From: Pseudomonas chlororaphis subsp. aurantiaca
Lineage (GTDB): Bacteria; Pseudomonadota; Gammaproteobacteria; Pseudomonadales; Pseudomonadaceae
Length of the DNA stretch: 64,000 nt
Reading direction: 5' to 3'
Assembly (NCBI RefSeq): GCF_013466605.1
Contig: NZ_CP059162.1
Location: forward strand, 186,001-250,000
The stretch's first letter is position 1. Every line of letters starts with the position of its first letter. Of this stretch, positions 16,301-24,728 are shown piece after piece. A program made the translations under genes and the position numbers. The notes beneath the pieces are model-generated. The model was not told the origin of the DNA. It saw nothing but the letters and a program-made list of their open reading frames with translations, and made no database searches.

Positions 16301-19300
16301 GAGCAGCAGCGATGGCGGTATTACCTGGATCGCCACCTTCACCCCGACCTCGAGCATCACCGATACCACTAACGTCATTACCTTGAACAACAGCGGCGTG
16401 ACCAACGCTTCCGGCAACGCCGGCAGCGGCACCACCGACTCCAACAACTACGCGATCGATACCGTACGGCCGACCGCGACCATCGTGGTCGCGGACAACG
16501 CCTTGCGAGTCGGTGAAACTTCGCTGGTGACCATCACCTTCAGCGAAGCGGTCAGCGGTTTCACCAACGCCGACCTGACCGTCGCCAACGGCACCCTGAC
16601 CGCGGTGAGCAGCAGCGACGGTGGCGTCACCTGGACCGCGACCTTCACTCCGAGCGCCAGCATCAGCGACAGCAGCAACCTGATCACCCTGAATAACACC
16701 GGCATCGCCGACCAGGCCGGCAACGCCGGCAGCGGCACCACCGATTCCAACAATTACGCGATCGATACGGTGCGGCCGATCGCGACTATCGTGGTCGCCG
16801 ACAGTGCTCTCAGCGCCGGTGAAACCTCGTTGGTGACCATTACCTTCAGCGAGGCGGTCAGCGGCTTCACCAACGCCGACCTGACCATCGCCAACGGCAC
16901 GCTGACCGCAGTGAGCAGCAGCGACGGCGGCATCACCTGGACCGCCACCTTCACTCCGACCGTCGGTATCGCCGATGCCAGCAACCTGATCACCCTGAAC
17001 AACACCGGGATCAGCGACCTGGCCGGCAACACCGGCAGCGGCACCACCAACTCCAACAACTACAGCATCGAAACCGTGGTGCCGACCGCGACCATAGTGG
17101 TCGCCGACAACGCCTTGAAGGTCGGTGAAACCTCACTGGTGACCATCACCTTCAGCGAAGCGGTCAGCGGTTTCAGCAATGCCGACCTGACCGTGGCCAA
17201 CGGCACGTTGAGCGCGGTCAGCAGCAGCGACGGCGGCATCACCTGGACCGCCACCTTCACCCCGACGTCGAGCATCACTGACACCAGCAACGTCATCACC
17301 CTGGATAACAGCGGGGTGACCAACGCCTCGGGCAATGCCGGCAGCGGCACCACCGATTCCAACAACTACGCCATCGATACTATTCGTCCGAGCGCGACTA
17401 TTGTGGTCGCCGACAGCGCCCTGGGCGTGGGCCAGACCAGTACCGTGACCATCACCTTCAGCGAGGCGGTGACCGGTTTCACCCTGGCCGACCTGACCGT
17501 GGCCAACGGTGTGCTGAGCGGCTTGAGCACCAGCGACAACATCACCTACACGGCGACCTTTACTCCGGCCGCCGGCATCACCGACAACAGCAACCTGATC
17601 ACCCTGGACAACACCGGGATGACGGATGGGGCGGGCAATACCGGCAGCGGCACCACCGACTCCAACAACTACGCCATCGACAGCCAACGTCCGACTGCCA
17701 CCATCGTCCTCTCCGACTCGACCCTCAAGGCCGGCGAAACCTCGGTGGTGACCATCACCTTCAGTGAAGCAGTGACCGGTTTCGACAACAGCGACCTGAC
17801 GGTGGCCAACGGTACCCTGAGCGCGGTGAGCAGCAGCAATGGCGGCATCACCTGGACCGCCACCTTCACCCCGACAGCCGGCATCACCGACCTGAGCAAC
17901 CTCATCACCCTGAACAACACCGGCACCACCGACGTGGCCGGCAACAGCGGTACCGGGACCACCAACTCAGCCAACTACAGCATCGAAACCGTGGTGCCGA
18001 CCGCCACCATCGTGATCGCCGACACGGCCTTGAAGGCCGGCGAAACCTCGCTGGTGACCATTACCTTCAGCGAGGCGGTCAGTGGTTTCGACAACAGCGA
18101 CCTGAGCATCGCCAACGGCACCTTGAGTGCGGTCAGCAGCAGCGACGGCGGTGTCACCTGGATCGCCACTTTCACCCCGACAGTCGGTATCACCGATACC
18201 AGCAACGTCATCACCCTGAACAACAGCGGCGTGATCAATGTCTCGGGGAATACGGGCAGCGGCACCACCGACTCGAACAACTACGTCATCGACACGGCTC
18301 GCCCAACCGCGACCATAGTGGTAGCCAACCCGATCCTGCCGATCGGCGAAACCAGCCTGGTGACCATCACCTTCAGCGAGGCGGTCAGCGGTTTCGACAA
18401 CAGCGACCTGACGGTGAGCAACGGCACCCTGAGCGCGGTCAGCAGCAGCGACGGCGGCATCACCTGGACCGCGACCTTCACCCCGAACGTCAACGTCAGC
18501 GACGCCACCAACCTGATCACCCTCAACAACAGCGGGGTCAGTGACGCGGCGGGCAACGCCGGCAGCGGCAGCACCGACTCGAACAACTTCATCATCGACA
18601 CCGGGCGGCCGACCGCCACCATCGTGCTGGCCGACACTGCCCTGAAGGCGGGCGAAACCACCACTGTGACCATCACCTTCAGCGAAGCGATCAGCGGCTT
18701 CACCAACTCGGACCTGACGGTGGCCAACGGTACCCTGGGGGCGCTGAGCAGCAGCGATGGCGGGGTTACCTGGACCGCCACCTTTACCCCGGCCATCAAC
18801 ATCAGCGACAGCAGCAATCAGATCACCCTGAACAACGCCGGAGTGATAGACGCCGTCGGCAACACCGGCAGCGGCACCACCGACTCGGCCAACTACGTCA
18901 TCGATACCCTGCGCCCCACCGCTACCGTGGTGGTCGCCAACCCGATGCTGGCCGTGGGCGACACGTCCCTGGTGACCATCACCTTCAGCAAGGCGGTCAG
19001 CGGTTTCGACAACAGCGACCTGACGGTGGCCACCGGCACGCTCAGCGCGCTGAGCAGCAGCGATGGCGGCATTACCTGGACCGCGACCTTCACGCCGAAC
19101 ACCGACGTCAGCGATACGACCAACCTGATCACGCTCAATGGCAGTGGCGTGACGGACGCCTCGGGCAATACCGGGCTGGGCAGCACGGATTCGAACAATT
19201 ACCTGATCGACACCCAGCGGCCGACGGCGACCATCGTGGTCGCCAACGGCAGCCTCGGCGTGGGCCAGACCAGCAGCGTGACCATCACCTTCAGCGAAGC

Positions 19301-20087
19301 GGTGAGCGGTTTCACCAACTCGGACCTGACGGTGGCCAACGGCACCTTGAGTGCCCTGAGCAGCAGCGACGGCGGCCGGACCTGGACCGCGACCCTGACG
19401 CCAACCGCCAACATCAGCGATACCAGCAACCTGATCACCCTGAACAACAGCGGGGTGAGCGACGCATTCGGCAATACCGGCACTGGCAGCACCGACTCCA
19501 ACAACTACGCGATCAACACCGTGCCGGCGGCCAACCCAGCCACGGAGCTGCCGGTGGGCGATCCGGAATTCCGCTCGAGCGACCCGGTGGTTCCGCCGCT
19601 GCCGCCTTATGTGCCGCTGCAGCCCACCATCACCACGTCACCAGTTGGCGACCTGGGCTCGCCATTGGCCTTCGCGCCGCTGTTCGAGCAGCGGGTGCTC
19701 GGCGATGGCATCCGGCCGTTGGGGGATATTTTTGTCAATAACGGCGCCCTGGCGCCGAGCTTCATTGCCCAGGTATTCGGCAGCAGCGATGCCGGTGGCG
19801 ACGGTAATGGCCATGGGTTCCTCGGCTTCGGTGGCGGCGATGGCGGGGTGTTCAGCCAAAGCACGCTGTCGGTGCTGTTCGGCCAGGACTCCACTGAGGA
19901 CGGCGGTTCGCTGAAGCCCTTCGGCGACAAGTCCAGGGCCGGCGATCTTTCCCAGGGTGGGCGCGGGGTGTTCGGGGCACCGTCGCTGACCCAGCAACTG
20001 CAAGTGATGCAAGACACGGAGCAACGGCCGATCCGCGATTTGGCCAAGGCGTTCGAACAGGCCGGCATCAGCGCAATGCAGGCCTGA
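13398..20087 (+). CDS. giant LEPR-motif/DUF4347 repeat protein, probable exported adhesin
   Basis: A 2229-residue protein. Layout: a Lys/Arg-rich start without Sec signal; the LEPRMLFDGA motif at 32-41 (LEPR-XLL type, frequent at the N-terminus of giant exported repeat proteins); a DUF4347 domain at about 93-250 with IIAHGNAGDLWLG (His150) and ILIYGCYTAEGERG (Cys193); a parallel-beta-helix-like region from 257 that starts SLRAALASAQNGDIVTF and turns into very Gly-rich stretches; fourteen about 102-residue Ig-like repeats (617-2042); and a Pro/Gly-rich tail with no RTX nonapeptides. It is flanked by a sulfotransferase and by TolC, APS kinase, hydroxylase and sulfotransferase genes. I infer a surface or secreted adhesin that is post-translationally modified. 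Its export route is not shown. Confidence 0.85.
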   Translation: MSIMWWSKGKSRVNQRATGRANALASPMIMPLEPRMLFDGAVAATVAEAVQPDSPTTTDVAKTPTAADQPSVSKDTHGQADAAPAAAPTAVPGLTVVFVDSRVKDADSLLQGLAPGTRVVQLGANQDGLQQIADYLDQHQGVSSVQIIAHGNAGDLWLGNSYLSADNVQARSSVLADIGQDMNAGGDILIYGCYTAEGERGLSFVDSLAQLTGRDVAASSDRTGVGGDWELEIATGNIESANVLSTQAMQDYQWGLATWTATNNADTGVGSLRAALASAQNGDIVTFSSGMTVQLTSELLVNKNVTIDGDLNNDGAADVILDGQYRTRVIEVSAGSTVTLDGLVITRGLVSGNGGNGGYGATGAMAGGIFNAGNLTLNNVTVTSNAASGGGGGGGVTSAFYGGGGGGGGGLGGQGGGHGGSAGPGTGTLGGQAGGGGVGGYGGGYDATHMGGRGGTSTGGAGGLGVSYYSNGGNGATATNGTISIGGGGGGAGWDKVGGAGGNAAGGIYNASSGTITVIGTSTISNNIGAGGGGGGGGGQGSNASNGGIGGRGVGAVWNKGTFLITAANFAALSGNAAASGAGGVALGGGSTGTSPTSVATIYNDGGTLNTAYAPPPTATIVVADTTLSIGETSLVTITFSEAVTGFTNADLTIANGTLTAVSSSDGGITWTATFTPTSSITDTSNVITLDNTGVINGLGTAGVGTTTSNNYVVDTVRPTATIVVADNALRVGETSLVTITFSEAVSGFTNADLTIANGTLTAVSSSDGGITWTGTFTPSASISDTTNLITLDNTGIADQAGNAGSGTTDSNNYAIDTVRPTATIVVADSALTAGETSLVTITFSEAVSGFTNADLTIANGTLTTVSSSDGGITWTATFTPTVGIADASNLITLNNTGVTDVAGNTGSGTTNSNNYAIDTVLPTATIVVADNALRIGETSLVTITFSEAVSGFDNSDLTVANGTLSAVSSSDGGITWIATFTPTSSITDTTNVITLNNSGVTNASGNAGSGTTDSNNYAIDTVRPTATIVVADNALRVGETSLVTITFSEAVSGFTNADLTVANGTLTAVSSSDGGVTWTATFTPSASISDSSNLITLNNTGIADQAGNAGSGTTDSNNYAIDTVRPIATIVVADSALSAGETSLVTITFSEAVSGFTNADLTIANGTLTAVSSSDGGITWTATFTPTVGIADASNLITLNNTGISDLAGNTGSGTTNSNNYSIETVVPTATIVVADNALKVGETSLVTITFSEAVSGFSNADLTVANGTLSAVSSSDGGITWTATFTPTSSITDTSNVITLDNSGVTNASGNAGSGTTDSNNYAIDTIRPSATIVVADSALGVGQTSTVTITFSEAVTGFTLADLTVANGVLSGLSTSDNITYTATFTPAAGITDNSNLITLDNTGMTDGAGNTGSGTTDSNNYAIDSQRPTATIVLSDSTLKAGETSVVTITFSEAVTGFDNSDLTVANGTLSAVSSSNGGITWTATFTPTAGITDLSNLITLNNTGTTDVAGNSGTGTTNSANYSIETVVPTATIVIADTALKAGETSLVTITFSEAVSGFDNSDLSIANGTLSAVSSSDGGVTWIATFTPTVGITDTSNVITLNNSGVINVSGNTGSGTTDSNNYVIDTARPTATIVVANPILPIGETSLVTITFSEAVSGFDNSDLTVSNGTLSAVSSSDGGITWTATFTPNVNVSDATNLITLNNSGVSDAAGNAGSGSTDSNNFIIDTGRPTATIVLADTALKAGETTTVTITFSEAISGFTNSDLTVANGTLGALSSSDGGVTWTATFTPAINISDSSNQITLNNAGVIDAVGNTGSGTTDSANYVIDTLRPTATVVVANPMLAVGDTSLVTITFSKAVSGFDNSDLTVATGTLSALSSSDGGITWTATFTPNTDVSDTTNLITLNGSGVTDASGNTGLGSTDSNNYLIDTQRPTATIVVANGSLGVGQTSSVTITFSEAVSGFTNSDLTVANGTLSALSSSDGGRTWTATLTPTANISDTSNLITLNNSGVSDAFGNTGTGSTDSNNYAINTVPAANPATELPVGDPEFRSSDPVVPPLPPYVPLQPTITTSPVGDLGSPLAFAPLFEQRVLGDGIRPLGDIFVNNGALAPSFIAQVFGSSDAGGDGNGHGFLGFGGGDGGVFSQSTLSVLFGQDSTEDGGSLKPFGDKSRAGDLSQGGRGVFGAPSLTQQLQVMQDTEQRPIRDLAKAFEQAGISAMQA
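15246..19523 (+). repeat. 14 tandem 306-bp coding repeats (Ig-like domains)
   Basis: Fourteen in-frame units, each starting near P-T-A-T-I-V-V and containing TFSEAVSGF, SSSDGGITWTATFTP and TDSNNY. All are 306 bp except unit 8 (303 bp, STSDNITYT replacing the SSSDGGITW form) and unit 14, which lacks its last residue. Units 2-4 (15552-16469) and 5-7 (16470-17387) correspond one to one, and 8-10 (17388-18302) keep part of the same order. Only units 3, 6 and 9 have TTNS where others have TTDS or STDS (TTTS in unit 1). This indicates amplification in blocks of three. It is protein-coding and not CRISPR. Confidence 0.95.
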
Positions 20088-20131
20088 AAATAATACATAA
20101 ATACGATGCGGCACCCAGGGGCGAGACGAGG

Positions 20132-21646
20132 ATGAATAAAAGTCAGAAGTTGTTTGGGGTCAGCTTGTTGGCGCTGATGGTCAGCGGTTGTGCCGTCAGC
20201 AGTAAACCGATTGAACGCAGTGTCAGCGAGCAGCGCGCCAGGAGCGACCTGCAGAGCATGTACAAGGACCAGGAACCGCTGAGCGGCCCGCTGACCCTGC
20301 ACCAGGCCATGGCCCGGGCAGTGAAATACAACCTCGAAGGCCGGTTGAAAATCATGGAAGAGGCCCTGGCCAAGCGCCAACTGGACCTCGCCAGTTTCGA
20401 CATGCTGCCGCGCATGGCCCTCTCCGCCGGCTACGTGGGGCGCAACAACGTCAGCGCCTCCAGCAGCCAGAGTGTGGAGACCGGTACCCAGTCCCTGGAA
20501 CCATCGACCTCCCAGGACCGGGACCGCAGAGTGGCCGACCTGACCATGGTCTGGAACGTCCTGGACTTCGGCGTCAGCTACATCAACGCCAAGCAGCAGG
20601 GCGACCAGCGGCTGATCGTCCAGGAACGCCGGCGCAAGGTGATCAACACCATCGTCCAGGACGTGCGCTCGGCCTATTGGCGGGCGGTGGCGGCCGAACG
20701 CCTGCTCAAGCAGATCGACAGCCTCGCGGGCCGGGTCGAGCAGGCCCGCAGCAACAGCCAGAGCATGAGCCAGCAACGCATCGGCGACCCGGTGCAGGCC
20801 CTGGCTTACCAGCGCTCGCTGATCGAGGCCACGCGCCAGCTGGAGGAGCAGCGCCGGGCGTTGTCCCTGGCCAAGACCGAGCTGGCGACCCTGATCAACC
20901 TGCCCATGGGCACTAACCTGACCCTGGCGACCACCGACGATTACCCGGTGCCGGAACTCAAGGTCGATATGTCCCGCCTCGAACACGAGGCCCTGACCAG
21001 TCGCCCGGAACTGCGCGAGCAGGATTACCAGAGCCGCATCAGCGCTGCGGAAACCCGCAAGGCCATGCTGCGCCTGCTGCCGGGCCTGGAGTTCTCCGCT
21101 GGCGGGCACTACGACAGCAACTCGTTCCTGGTCAACGACAAGTGGGCCGACTACGGGGTGAAGGTCACCTGGAACCTGTTCAATGTGCTCTCCGCGCCGG
21201 CGGCCATCGACACCGCCAAGGCCGGTGAAGACGTCGCCGCGGCGCGCCGGCAGGCCATGTCGATTGCCGTATTGGCCCAGGTCTATGTGGCCAACGCCAA
21301 CTACCGCGACGCGCTGCGCCAGTTCAAGACCAGCCAGGAACTGGCGGACATCGACGGGCAGATCGTCGGCCAGCTGCGCAACCGCTACCAGGCCAACGGC
21401 ATCGGCGAGCTGGACCTGATCCAGGGCGAGCTGAACACCTTGCAGGCGGACCTGCGGCGCGACCTGGCCTATGCCGACCTGCGCAACGCCTACGGGCAGA
21501 TCTTCGCCAGTGCCGGGCTCGACCCGCTGCCCAACGAGGTGCAATCGACCCAGGTGCAGTCCATCGCCTCGGCGCTGGCCAGCCGCGAGGCCGACTGGGC
21601 GGCGGGCAACATCAGCACGCCGGTGGCCCATGCCCAAAGACAATAA
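20132..21646 (+). CDS. TolC-family outer-membrane lipoprotein channel
   Basis: A 504-residue outer-membrane factor. A lipoprotein signal (LLALMVSGC, Cys about 20) is followed by two efflux-protein repeats with long amphipathic helices (LIEATRQLEEQRRALSLAK; TSRPELREQDYQSRISAAE) and a beta-strand pair (GLEFSAGGHYDSNSF). It resembles TolC partners of protein exporters and not the NodT drug-efflux type, lacking the VGPDY start and GGGW end. It begins 45 bp after the giant protein gene, so it is the likely channel for that protein. Its 3' end overlaps the APS kinase gene by 17 bp. Confidence 0.88.
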   Translation: MNKSQKLFGVSLLALMVSGCAVSSKPIERSVSEQRARSDLQSMYKDQEPLSGPLTLHQAMARAVKYNLEGRLKIMEEALAKRQLDLASFDMLPRMALSAGYVGRNNVSASSSQSVETGTQSLEPSTSQDRDRRVADLTMVWNVLDFGVSYINAKQQGDQRLIVQERRRKVINTIVQDVRSAYWRAVAAERLLKQIDSLAGRVEQARSNSQSMSQQRIGDPVQALAYQRSLIEATRQLEEQRRALSLAKTELATLINLPMGTNLTLATTDDYPVPELKVDMSRLEHEALTSRPELREQDYQSRISAAETRKAMLRLLPGLEFSAGGHYDSNSFLVNDKWADYGVKVTWNLFNVLSAPAAIDTAKAGEDVAAARRQAMSIAVLAQVYVANANYRDALRQFKTSQELADIDGQIVGQLRNRYQANGIGELDLIQGELNTLQADLRRDLAYADLRNAYGQIFASAGLDPLPNEVQSTQVQSIASALASREADWAAGNISTPVAHAQRQ

Positions 21647-22232
21647 CCTGCAGGCGCCCCAGGCCAGCGTCAGCCGAGCCCAGCGCGAGGCGCGCAACGG
21701 TCATCGTGGGGTGGCGATCCTGCTGACCGGCCTGCCGGCGGCGGGCAAGTCGACCCTGGCCCAGGCGCTGCAGGCCGGGCTGTTCCAGCACGGCCGGCAG
21801 AGCCTGGTGCTGGACGGCGATGCCTTGCGCGGCGGCCTGAACCGCGACCTGGGGTTCGCCGAGGCCGACCGCCGGGAAAACATCCGCCGCGCCAGCGAGC
21901 TGGCGGCCTTGCTGGTGGACAACGGGCAGATCGTGATCCTGGCGATGATCGCCCCGCTGATCGAGCAGCGCGAACTGTTCGCCCGGCGCCTGGGCGAGGA
22001 CTACCTGGAAGTCTGGTGCAGCGCTTCGCTGGCGGTCTGTGAACAGCGCGACCCCAAGGGCCACTACGCCCGCGCCCGCAGCGGCGAGTTGCCGGGGTTC
22101 ACCGGTATCTCGGCGCCCTACGAGCCGCCACGGGCCGCGCTGGAACTGGACACCGGCACCCAGTCGATCGAAGACTGCCAGCGGCAATTGCTCGGCTGGC
22201 TGGTCGAGCGCAAGGTGCTGCCTGCCTCATGA
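21630..22232 (+). CDS. cysC: adenylylsulfate (APS) kinase
   Basis: A 200-residue stand-alone APS kinase making PAPS from APS and ATP. The Walker A loop is GLPAAGKST, followed by LDGDALRGGLNRDLGF, the family REN motif (DRRENIRRASELA), and a C-terminal FTGISAPYEPP substrate region. The Pro/Ala at GLPAAGKST differ slightly from the usual GLSGSGKS but keep the P-loop. The ATG at 21630 overlaps the TolC gene by 17 bp, and its stop overlaps the hydroxylase start by 4 bp. Assimilatory sulfate reduction genes are absent, so local PAPS supply for the two neighbouring sulfotransferases is the best explanation. Confidence 0.92.
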   Translation: MPKDNNLQAPQASVSRAQREARNGHRGVAILLTGLPAAGKSTLAQALQAGLFQHGRQSLVLDGDALRGGLNRDLGFAEADRRENIRRASELAALLVDNGQIVILAMIAPLIEQRELFARRLGEDYLEVWCSASLAVCEQRDPKGHYARARSGELPGFTGISAPYEPPRAALELDTGTQSIEDCQRQLLGWLVERKVLPAS

Positions 22233-23020
22233 GCCGTCCGGCGTTCGCCCGGCTGCCGGTCAGCGTGGATCTGCCGCAGCTGTTGCGCGCCCTGGCGCGA
22301 ATCGACGCGAGCGCCTGGCAGGGCCACTTCAACGGCGGCTACTACGAGGGCGACTGGAGCGGCGTGGCCTTGATCTCGGCGGTTGACGCGCCCTCCGAGC
22401 TGGCGCCGGGCAAGGGCCAACCGGTGCCGCGCGAACCCTGGCGCCAGGACCCGGACTGGCAACAGGCATTGCGCCACCTGCCCTTGCGGATCGTCTCGGC
22501 GCGCCTGCTGCGGCTGGGTCCGGGGGCGCGGATCCATGAGCACCGCGACTACGACCTGGGCGGCCCGGACGCCGACCTGCGCCTGCATATCCCCTTGCTC
22601 AGTCCGCCGCGGGTGGACTTCCTGCTCGACGGGCAGCGCATGCCGATGCTGGCGGGGGAGTGCTGGTTTCTCGACCTGTCGCGCCCGCACCGTGTGGACA
22701 ATCACGACAGCGAGCAACGCATTCACCTGGTGATCGATTGTCGCCCCGATTCCTGGCTGGAGCAGATGATTGCCGAGGGTGTGCCGACTACGCCGACGCC
22801 TGGCCTGGGCCGCGCCGCCGTGGACTTCGCGCGGTTTTGTCGGTTGCTCGAAGAGGACCCCGCGCTGTGCCAGGTCTTGCAGACGCTGACCGACAGCGAA
22901 GCCTTTATCGAGCGCGCCCTGGTCCTGGCGGCGGAGCGCGGCCTGGCGTTCACCCGCGAAGACCTGCGTTCGGCCATGCGCCAGGGGCGGCGTCTGTGGA
23001 ATGAACAATGGACGGCCTGA
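22229..23020 (+). CDS. aspartyl/asparaginyl beta-hydroxylase with C-terminal Nif11-like domain
   Basis: A 263-residue Fe(II)/2-oxoglutarate oxygenase. The iron ligands appear as HRD at 105-107 within RIHEHRDYDL and His154 in RPHRVDN; Arg164 in QRIHLVID fits the 2-oxoglutarate-binding Arg. The family hydroxylates Asp or Asn side chains in proteins. After a linker, residues about 197-252 (DFARFCRLLEEDPALCQVL ... AAERGLAFTREDLRSAM) match the shape of a Nif11 domain, otherwise known as a peptide leader or recognition domain in RiPP precursors. Start overlaps the APS kinase stop by 4 bp, and its end overlaps the next gene by 13 bp. The giant protein, rich in Asp and Asn, is the obvious candidate substrate. 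Confidence 0.87.
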   Translation: MSRPAFARLPVSVDLPQLLRALARIDASAWQGHFNGGYYEGDWSGVALISAVDAPSELAPGKGQPVPREPWRQDPDWQQALRHLPLRIVSARLLRLGPGARIHEHRDYDLGGPDADLRLHIPLLSPPRVDFLLDGQRMPMLAGECWFLDLSRPHRVDNHDSEQRIHLVIDCRPDSWLEQMIAEGVPTTPTPGLGRAAVDFARFCRLLEEDPALCQVLQTLTDSEAFIERALVLAAERGLAFTREDLRSAMRQGRRLWNEQWTA

Positions 23021-24003
23021 ACCTGCACGGCTGGTTGCCGATCCGCCTCTGGCAGCCGCGTGACGAGTGGCGCGTCGACTGGTGCTGGTTCGGCGACAGG
23101 CCGCTGTCGCAGCCGTTTTTCCGCGAAGCGGTCGAAGAGGCCCTGCGCCTGCCGTTCAATCAGGCGTTCCGGCGCCAGACGTCGTTGTCTGCCCTGACTG
23201 AATGGCGCCAACGTAGCCCGGGCCTGGTTCCCAGTGCCTTTATCTTCCACGCCTCGCGCTGCGGTTCGACCCTGGTCAGCCAGATGCTGGCCTGCCTGGA
23301 CGAGCATATCGTGGTGTCCGAACCGCCGCCGTTGGATGCCTTGCTACGCAGTTCGCTGGCGCCACAGGAGCGGGCTGCCGCGCTTGTGGGCTTGTTGTCG
23401 GCCTATGGGCAGGCGCGCCGCGGCACTGAGCAGCGGCTGGTGATCAAGCTCGATGCCTGGAACATCGGCGAACTGCCGCTGCTGCGCCAGTGCTTTGCCG
23501 ATACGCCGTGGCTGTTCCTGTATCGCGACCCGCTGGAAATCGCCGTGTCGCATCTGCGCCGCGCCGGCATGCACATGACGCCGGGCCTGATCGGGCCTAG
23601 CGCTTTGGACGACGGTGAACCTTTCCAGGACCGGGAAAGCTGGATCGCCCGGCGTCTGGGGCGCTTGTTGCAGCTGGGGCTGGAGCACTGCCGCGAACAC
23701 CATGGCCTGGTGCTGAACTACAGCGAGCTGCCCGCCGCCATGGACAGCCATCTGGGCGATTTTTTCGGCCTGAGCGCCGAGCAACGCCGGGCGGCATTCG
23801 CCTGTGTCGGCCAGCATGCCAAGCAGCCGGCCCAGGTCTTTGTCGATGACCGCCAGGGCAAGCGGCAACAGGCTTCAGCGCGATTGCGGGAGCAGCTGGA
23901 GCAATGGGCGCAGGCGCCTTACGCGGCGCTGGAGCAGTGGCGCAGCTGCGCGGTTCCGCAACCCCGGTTCAGTTTTTCGGCGACAACTCCGCCATGCCCT
24001 TGA
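23008..24003 (+). CDS. second sulfotransferase family protein
   Basis: A 331-residue sulfotransferase-like protein. The phosphosulfate-binding loop is [17 protein letters not shown] (about 78-94) and a 3'-phosphate region is seen as [19 protein letters not shown]. It carries an extra N-terminal domain of about 75 residues ([20 protein letters not shown]) before the nucleotide loop. It overlaps the hydroxylase gene by 13 bp in another frame, so co-expression is certain if the operon is transcribed. It differs clearly from the 12509 sulfotransferase, which suggests two acceptors or two steps. Its 3' end overlaps the convergent slipin gene by 35 bp. Confidence 0.83.
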   Translation: MDGLNLHGWLPIRLWQPRDEWRVDWCWFGDRPLSQPFFREAVEEALRLPFNQAFRRQTSLSALTEWRQRSPGLVPSAFIFHASRCGSTLVSQMLACLDEHIVVSEPPPLDALLRSSLAPQERAAALVGLLSAYGQARRGTEQRLVIKLDAWNIGELPLLRQCFADTPWLFLYRDPLEIAVSHLRRAGMHMTPGLIGPSALDDGEPFQDRESWIARRLGRLLQLGLEHCREHHGLVLNYSELPAAMDSHLGDFFGLSAEQRRAAFACVGQHAKQPAQVFVDDRQGKRQQASARLREQLEQWAQAPYAALEQWRSCAVPQPRFSFSATTPPCP

Positions 24004-24727
24004 GGAGCTCGATGGGCAGCGGGAAAACGATGGTCGAGCTTTTGTCGCCGGCAATCGCGCCCAGGGTCTGCATGTAGCGCAGTTGCATGGCGCCGGGCTG
24101 GCGGCCGAGCATTTCGGCGGCCTGCATGAGCTTTTCCGAGGCCTGCAATTCGCCTTCGGCGTGGATCACCTTGGCCCGACGTTCCCGCTCGGCTTCGGCC
24201 TGTTTGGCGATGGCGCGGATCATCGATTCGTTGAGGTCGACATGCTTGATCTCGACGTTCGCCACCTTGATGCCCCAGGCGTCGGTCTGGGCGTCGAGCA
24301 CCTGCTGGATATCGGCGTTCAGGCGTTCGCGCTCGGCCAGCAGTTCGTCCAGCTCATGCTTGCCCAGCACCGCGCGCAGGGTGGTCTGGGCCAGTTGGCT
24401 GGTGGCCATGAGGAAATCCTCGACCTGGATGATCGCCTTCTGCGCGTCCAGCACGCGGAAGTACAGCACGGCGTTGACCTTGACCGAGACGTTGTCGCGG
24501 GTGATCACATCCTGGGTCGGCACGTCGAGCACCACGGTGCGCAAATCGACGCGGACCATCTGTTGGACGACCGGGATCAGCAGGACCAGCCCCGGTCCCT
24601 TGACTCGCCAGAAGCGCCCAAGCTGGAACACCACCCCGCGTTCGTATTCGCGCAGGATGCGAAACGCTGAGACCGCCAGCGCCAACAGCAGCGCCAGCAG
24701 CGCGCCAAAACCCAATTCCAGACCCAT
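23969..24727 (-). CDS. slipin (stomatin/prohibitin SPFH family)
   Basis: A 252-residue SPFH membrane protein. An N-terminal hydrophobic segment ([18 protein letters not shown]) is followed by [20 protein letters not shown] and [20 protein letters not shown], which are diagnostic for slipins, then a long Ala/Glu-rich helix ([19 protein letters not shown]). Such proteins oligomerise in membrane microdomains and act with NfeD-type partners, encoded here one base upstream. The 3' end lies antisense to the last 35 bp of the sulfotransferase gene. Confidence 0.92.
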   Translation of the reverse strand: MGLELGFGALLALLLALAVSAFRILREYERGVVFQLGRFWRVKGPGLVLLIPVVQQMVRVDLRTVVLDVPTQDVITRDNVSVKVNAVLYFRVLDAQKAIIQVEDFLMATSQLAQTTLRAVLGKHELDELLAERERLNADIQQVLDAQTDAWGIKVANVEIKHVDLNESMIRAIAKQAEAERERRAKVIHAEGELQASEKLMQAAEMLGRQPGAMQLRYMQTLGAIAGDKSSTIVFPLPIELLKGMAELSPKN

Positions 24728-24728
24728 T

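Noticed and set aside
15233..19504. Series of long minus-strand open frames of about 101 codons each, repeating every 306 bp
   Set aside because: They are the exact antisense of the Ig-like repeats; each stops at the same repeat position and encodes only Val/Leu/Pro-rich nonsense.
15246..19523. Regular tandem repeats as a CRISPR array
   Set aside because: The 306-bp units are in frame, lack short repeats with unique spacers, and encode protein domains; no cas genes are near.
2504..24003. Search for an ABC transporter belonging to the export cluster
   Set aside because: The only clear P-loop found is GLPAAGKST of the APS kinase; no LSGGQ-type signature is encoded.
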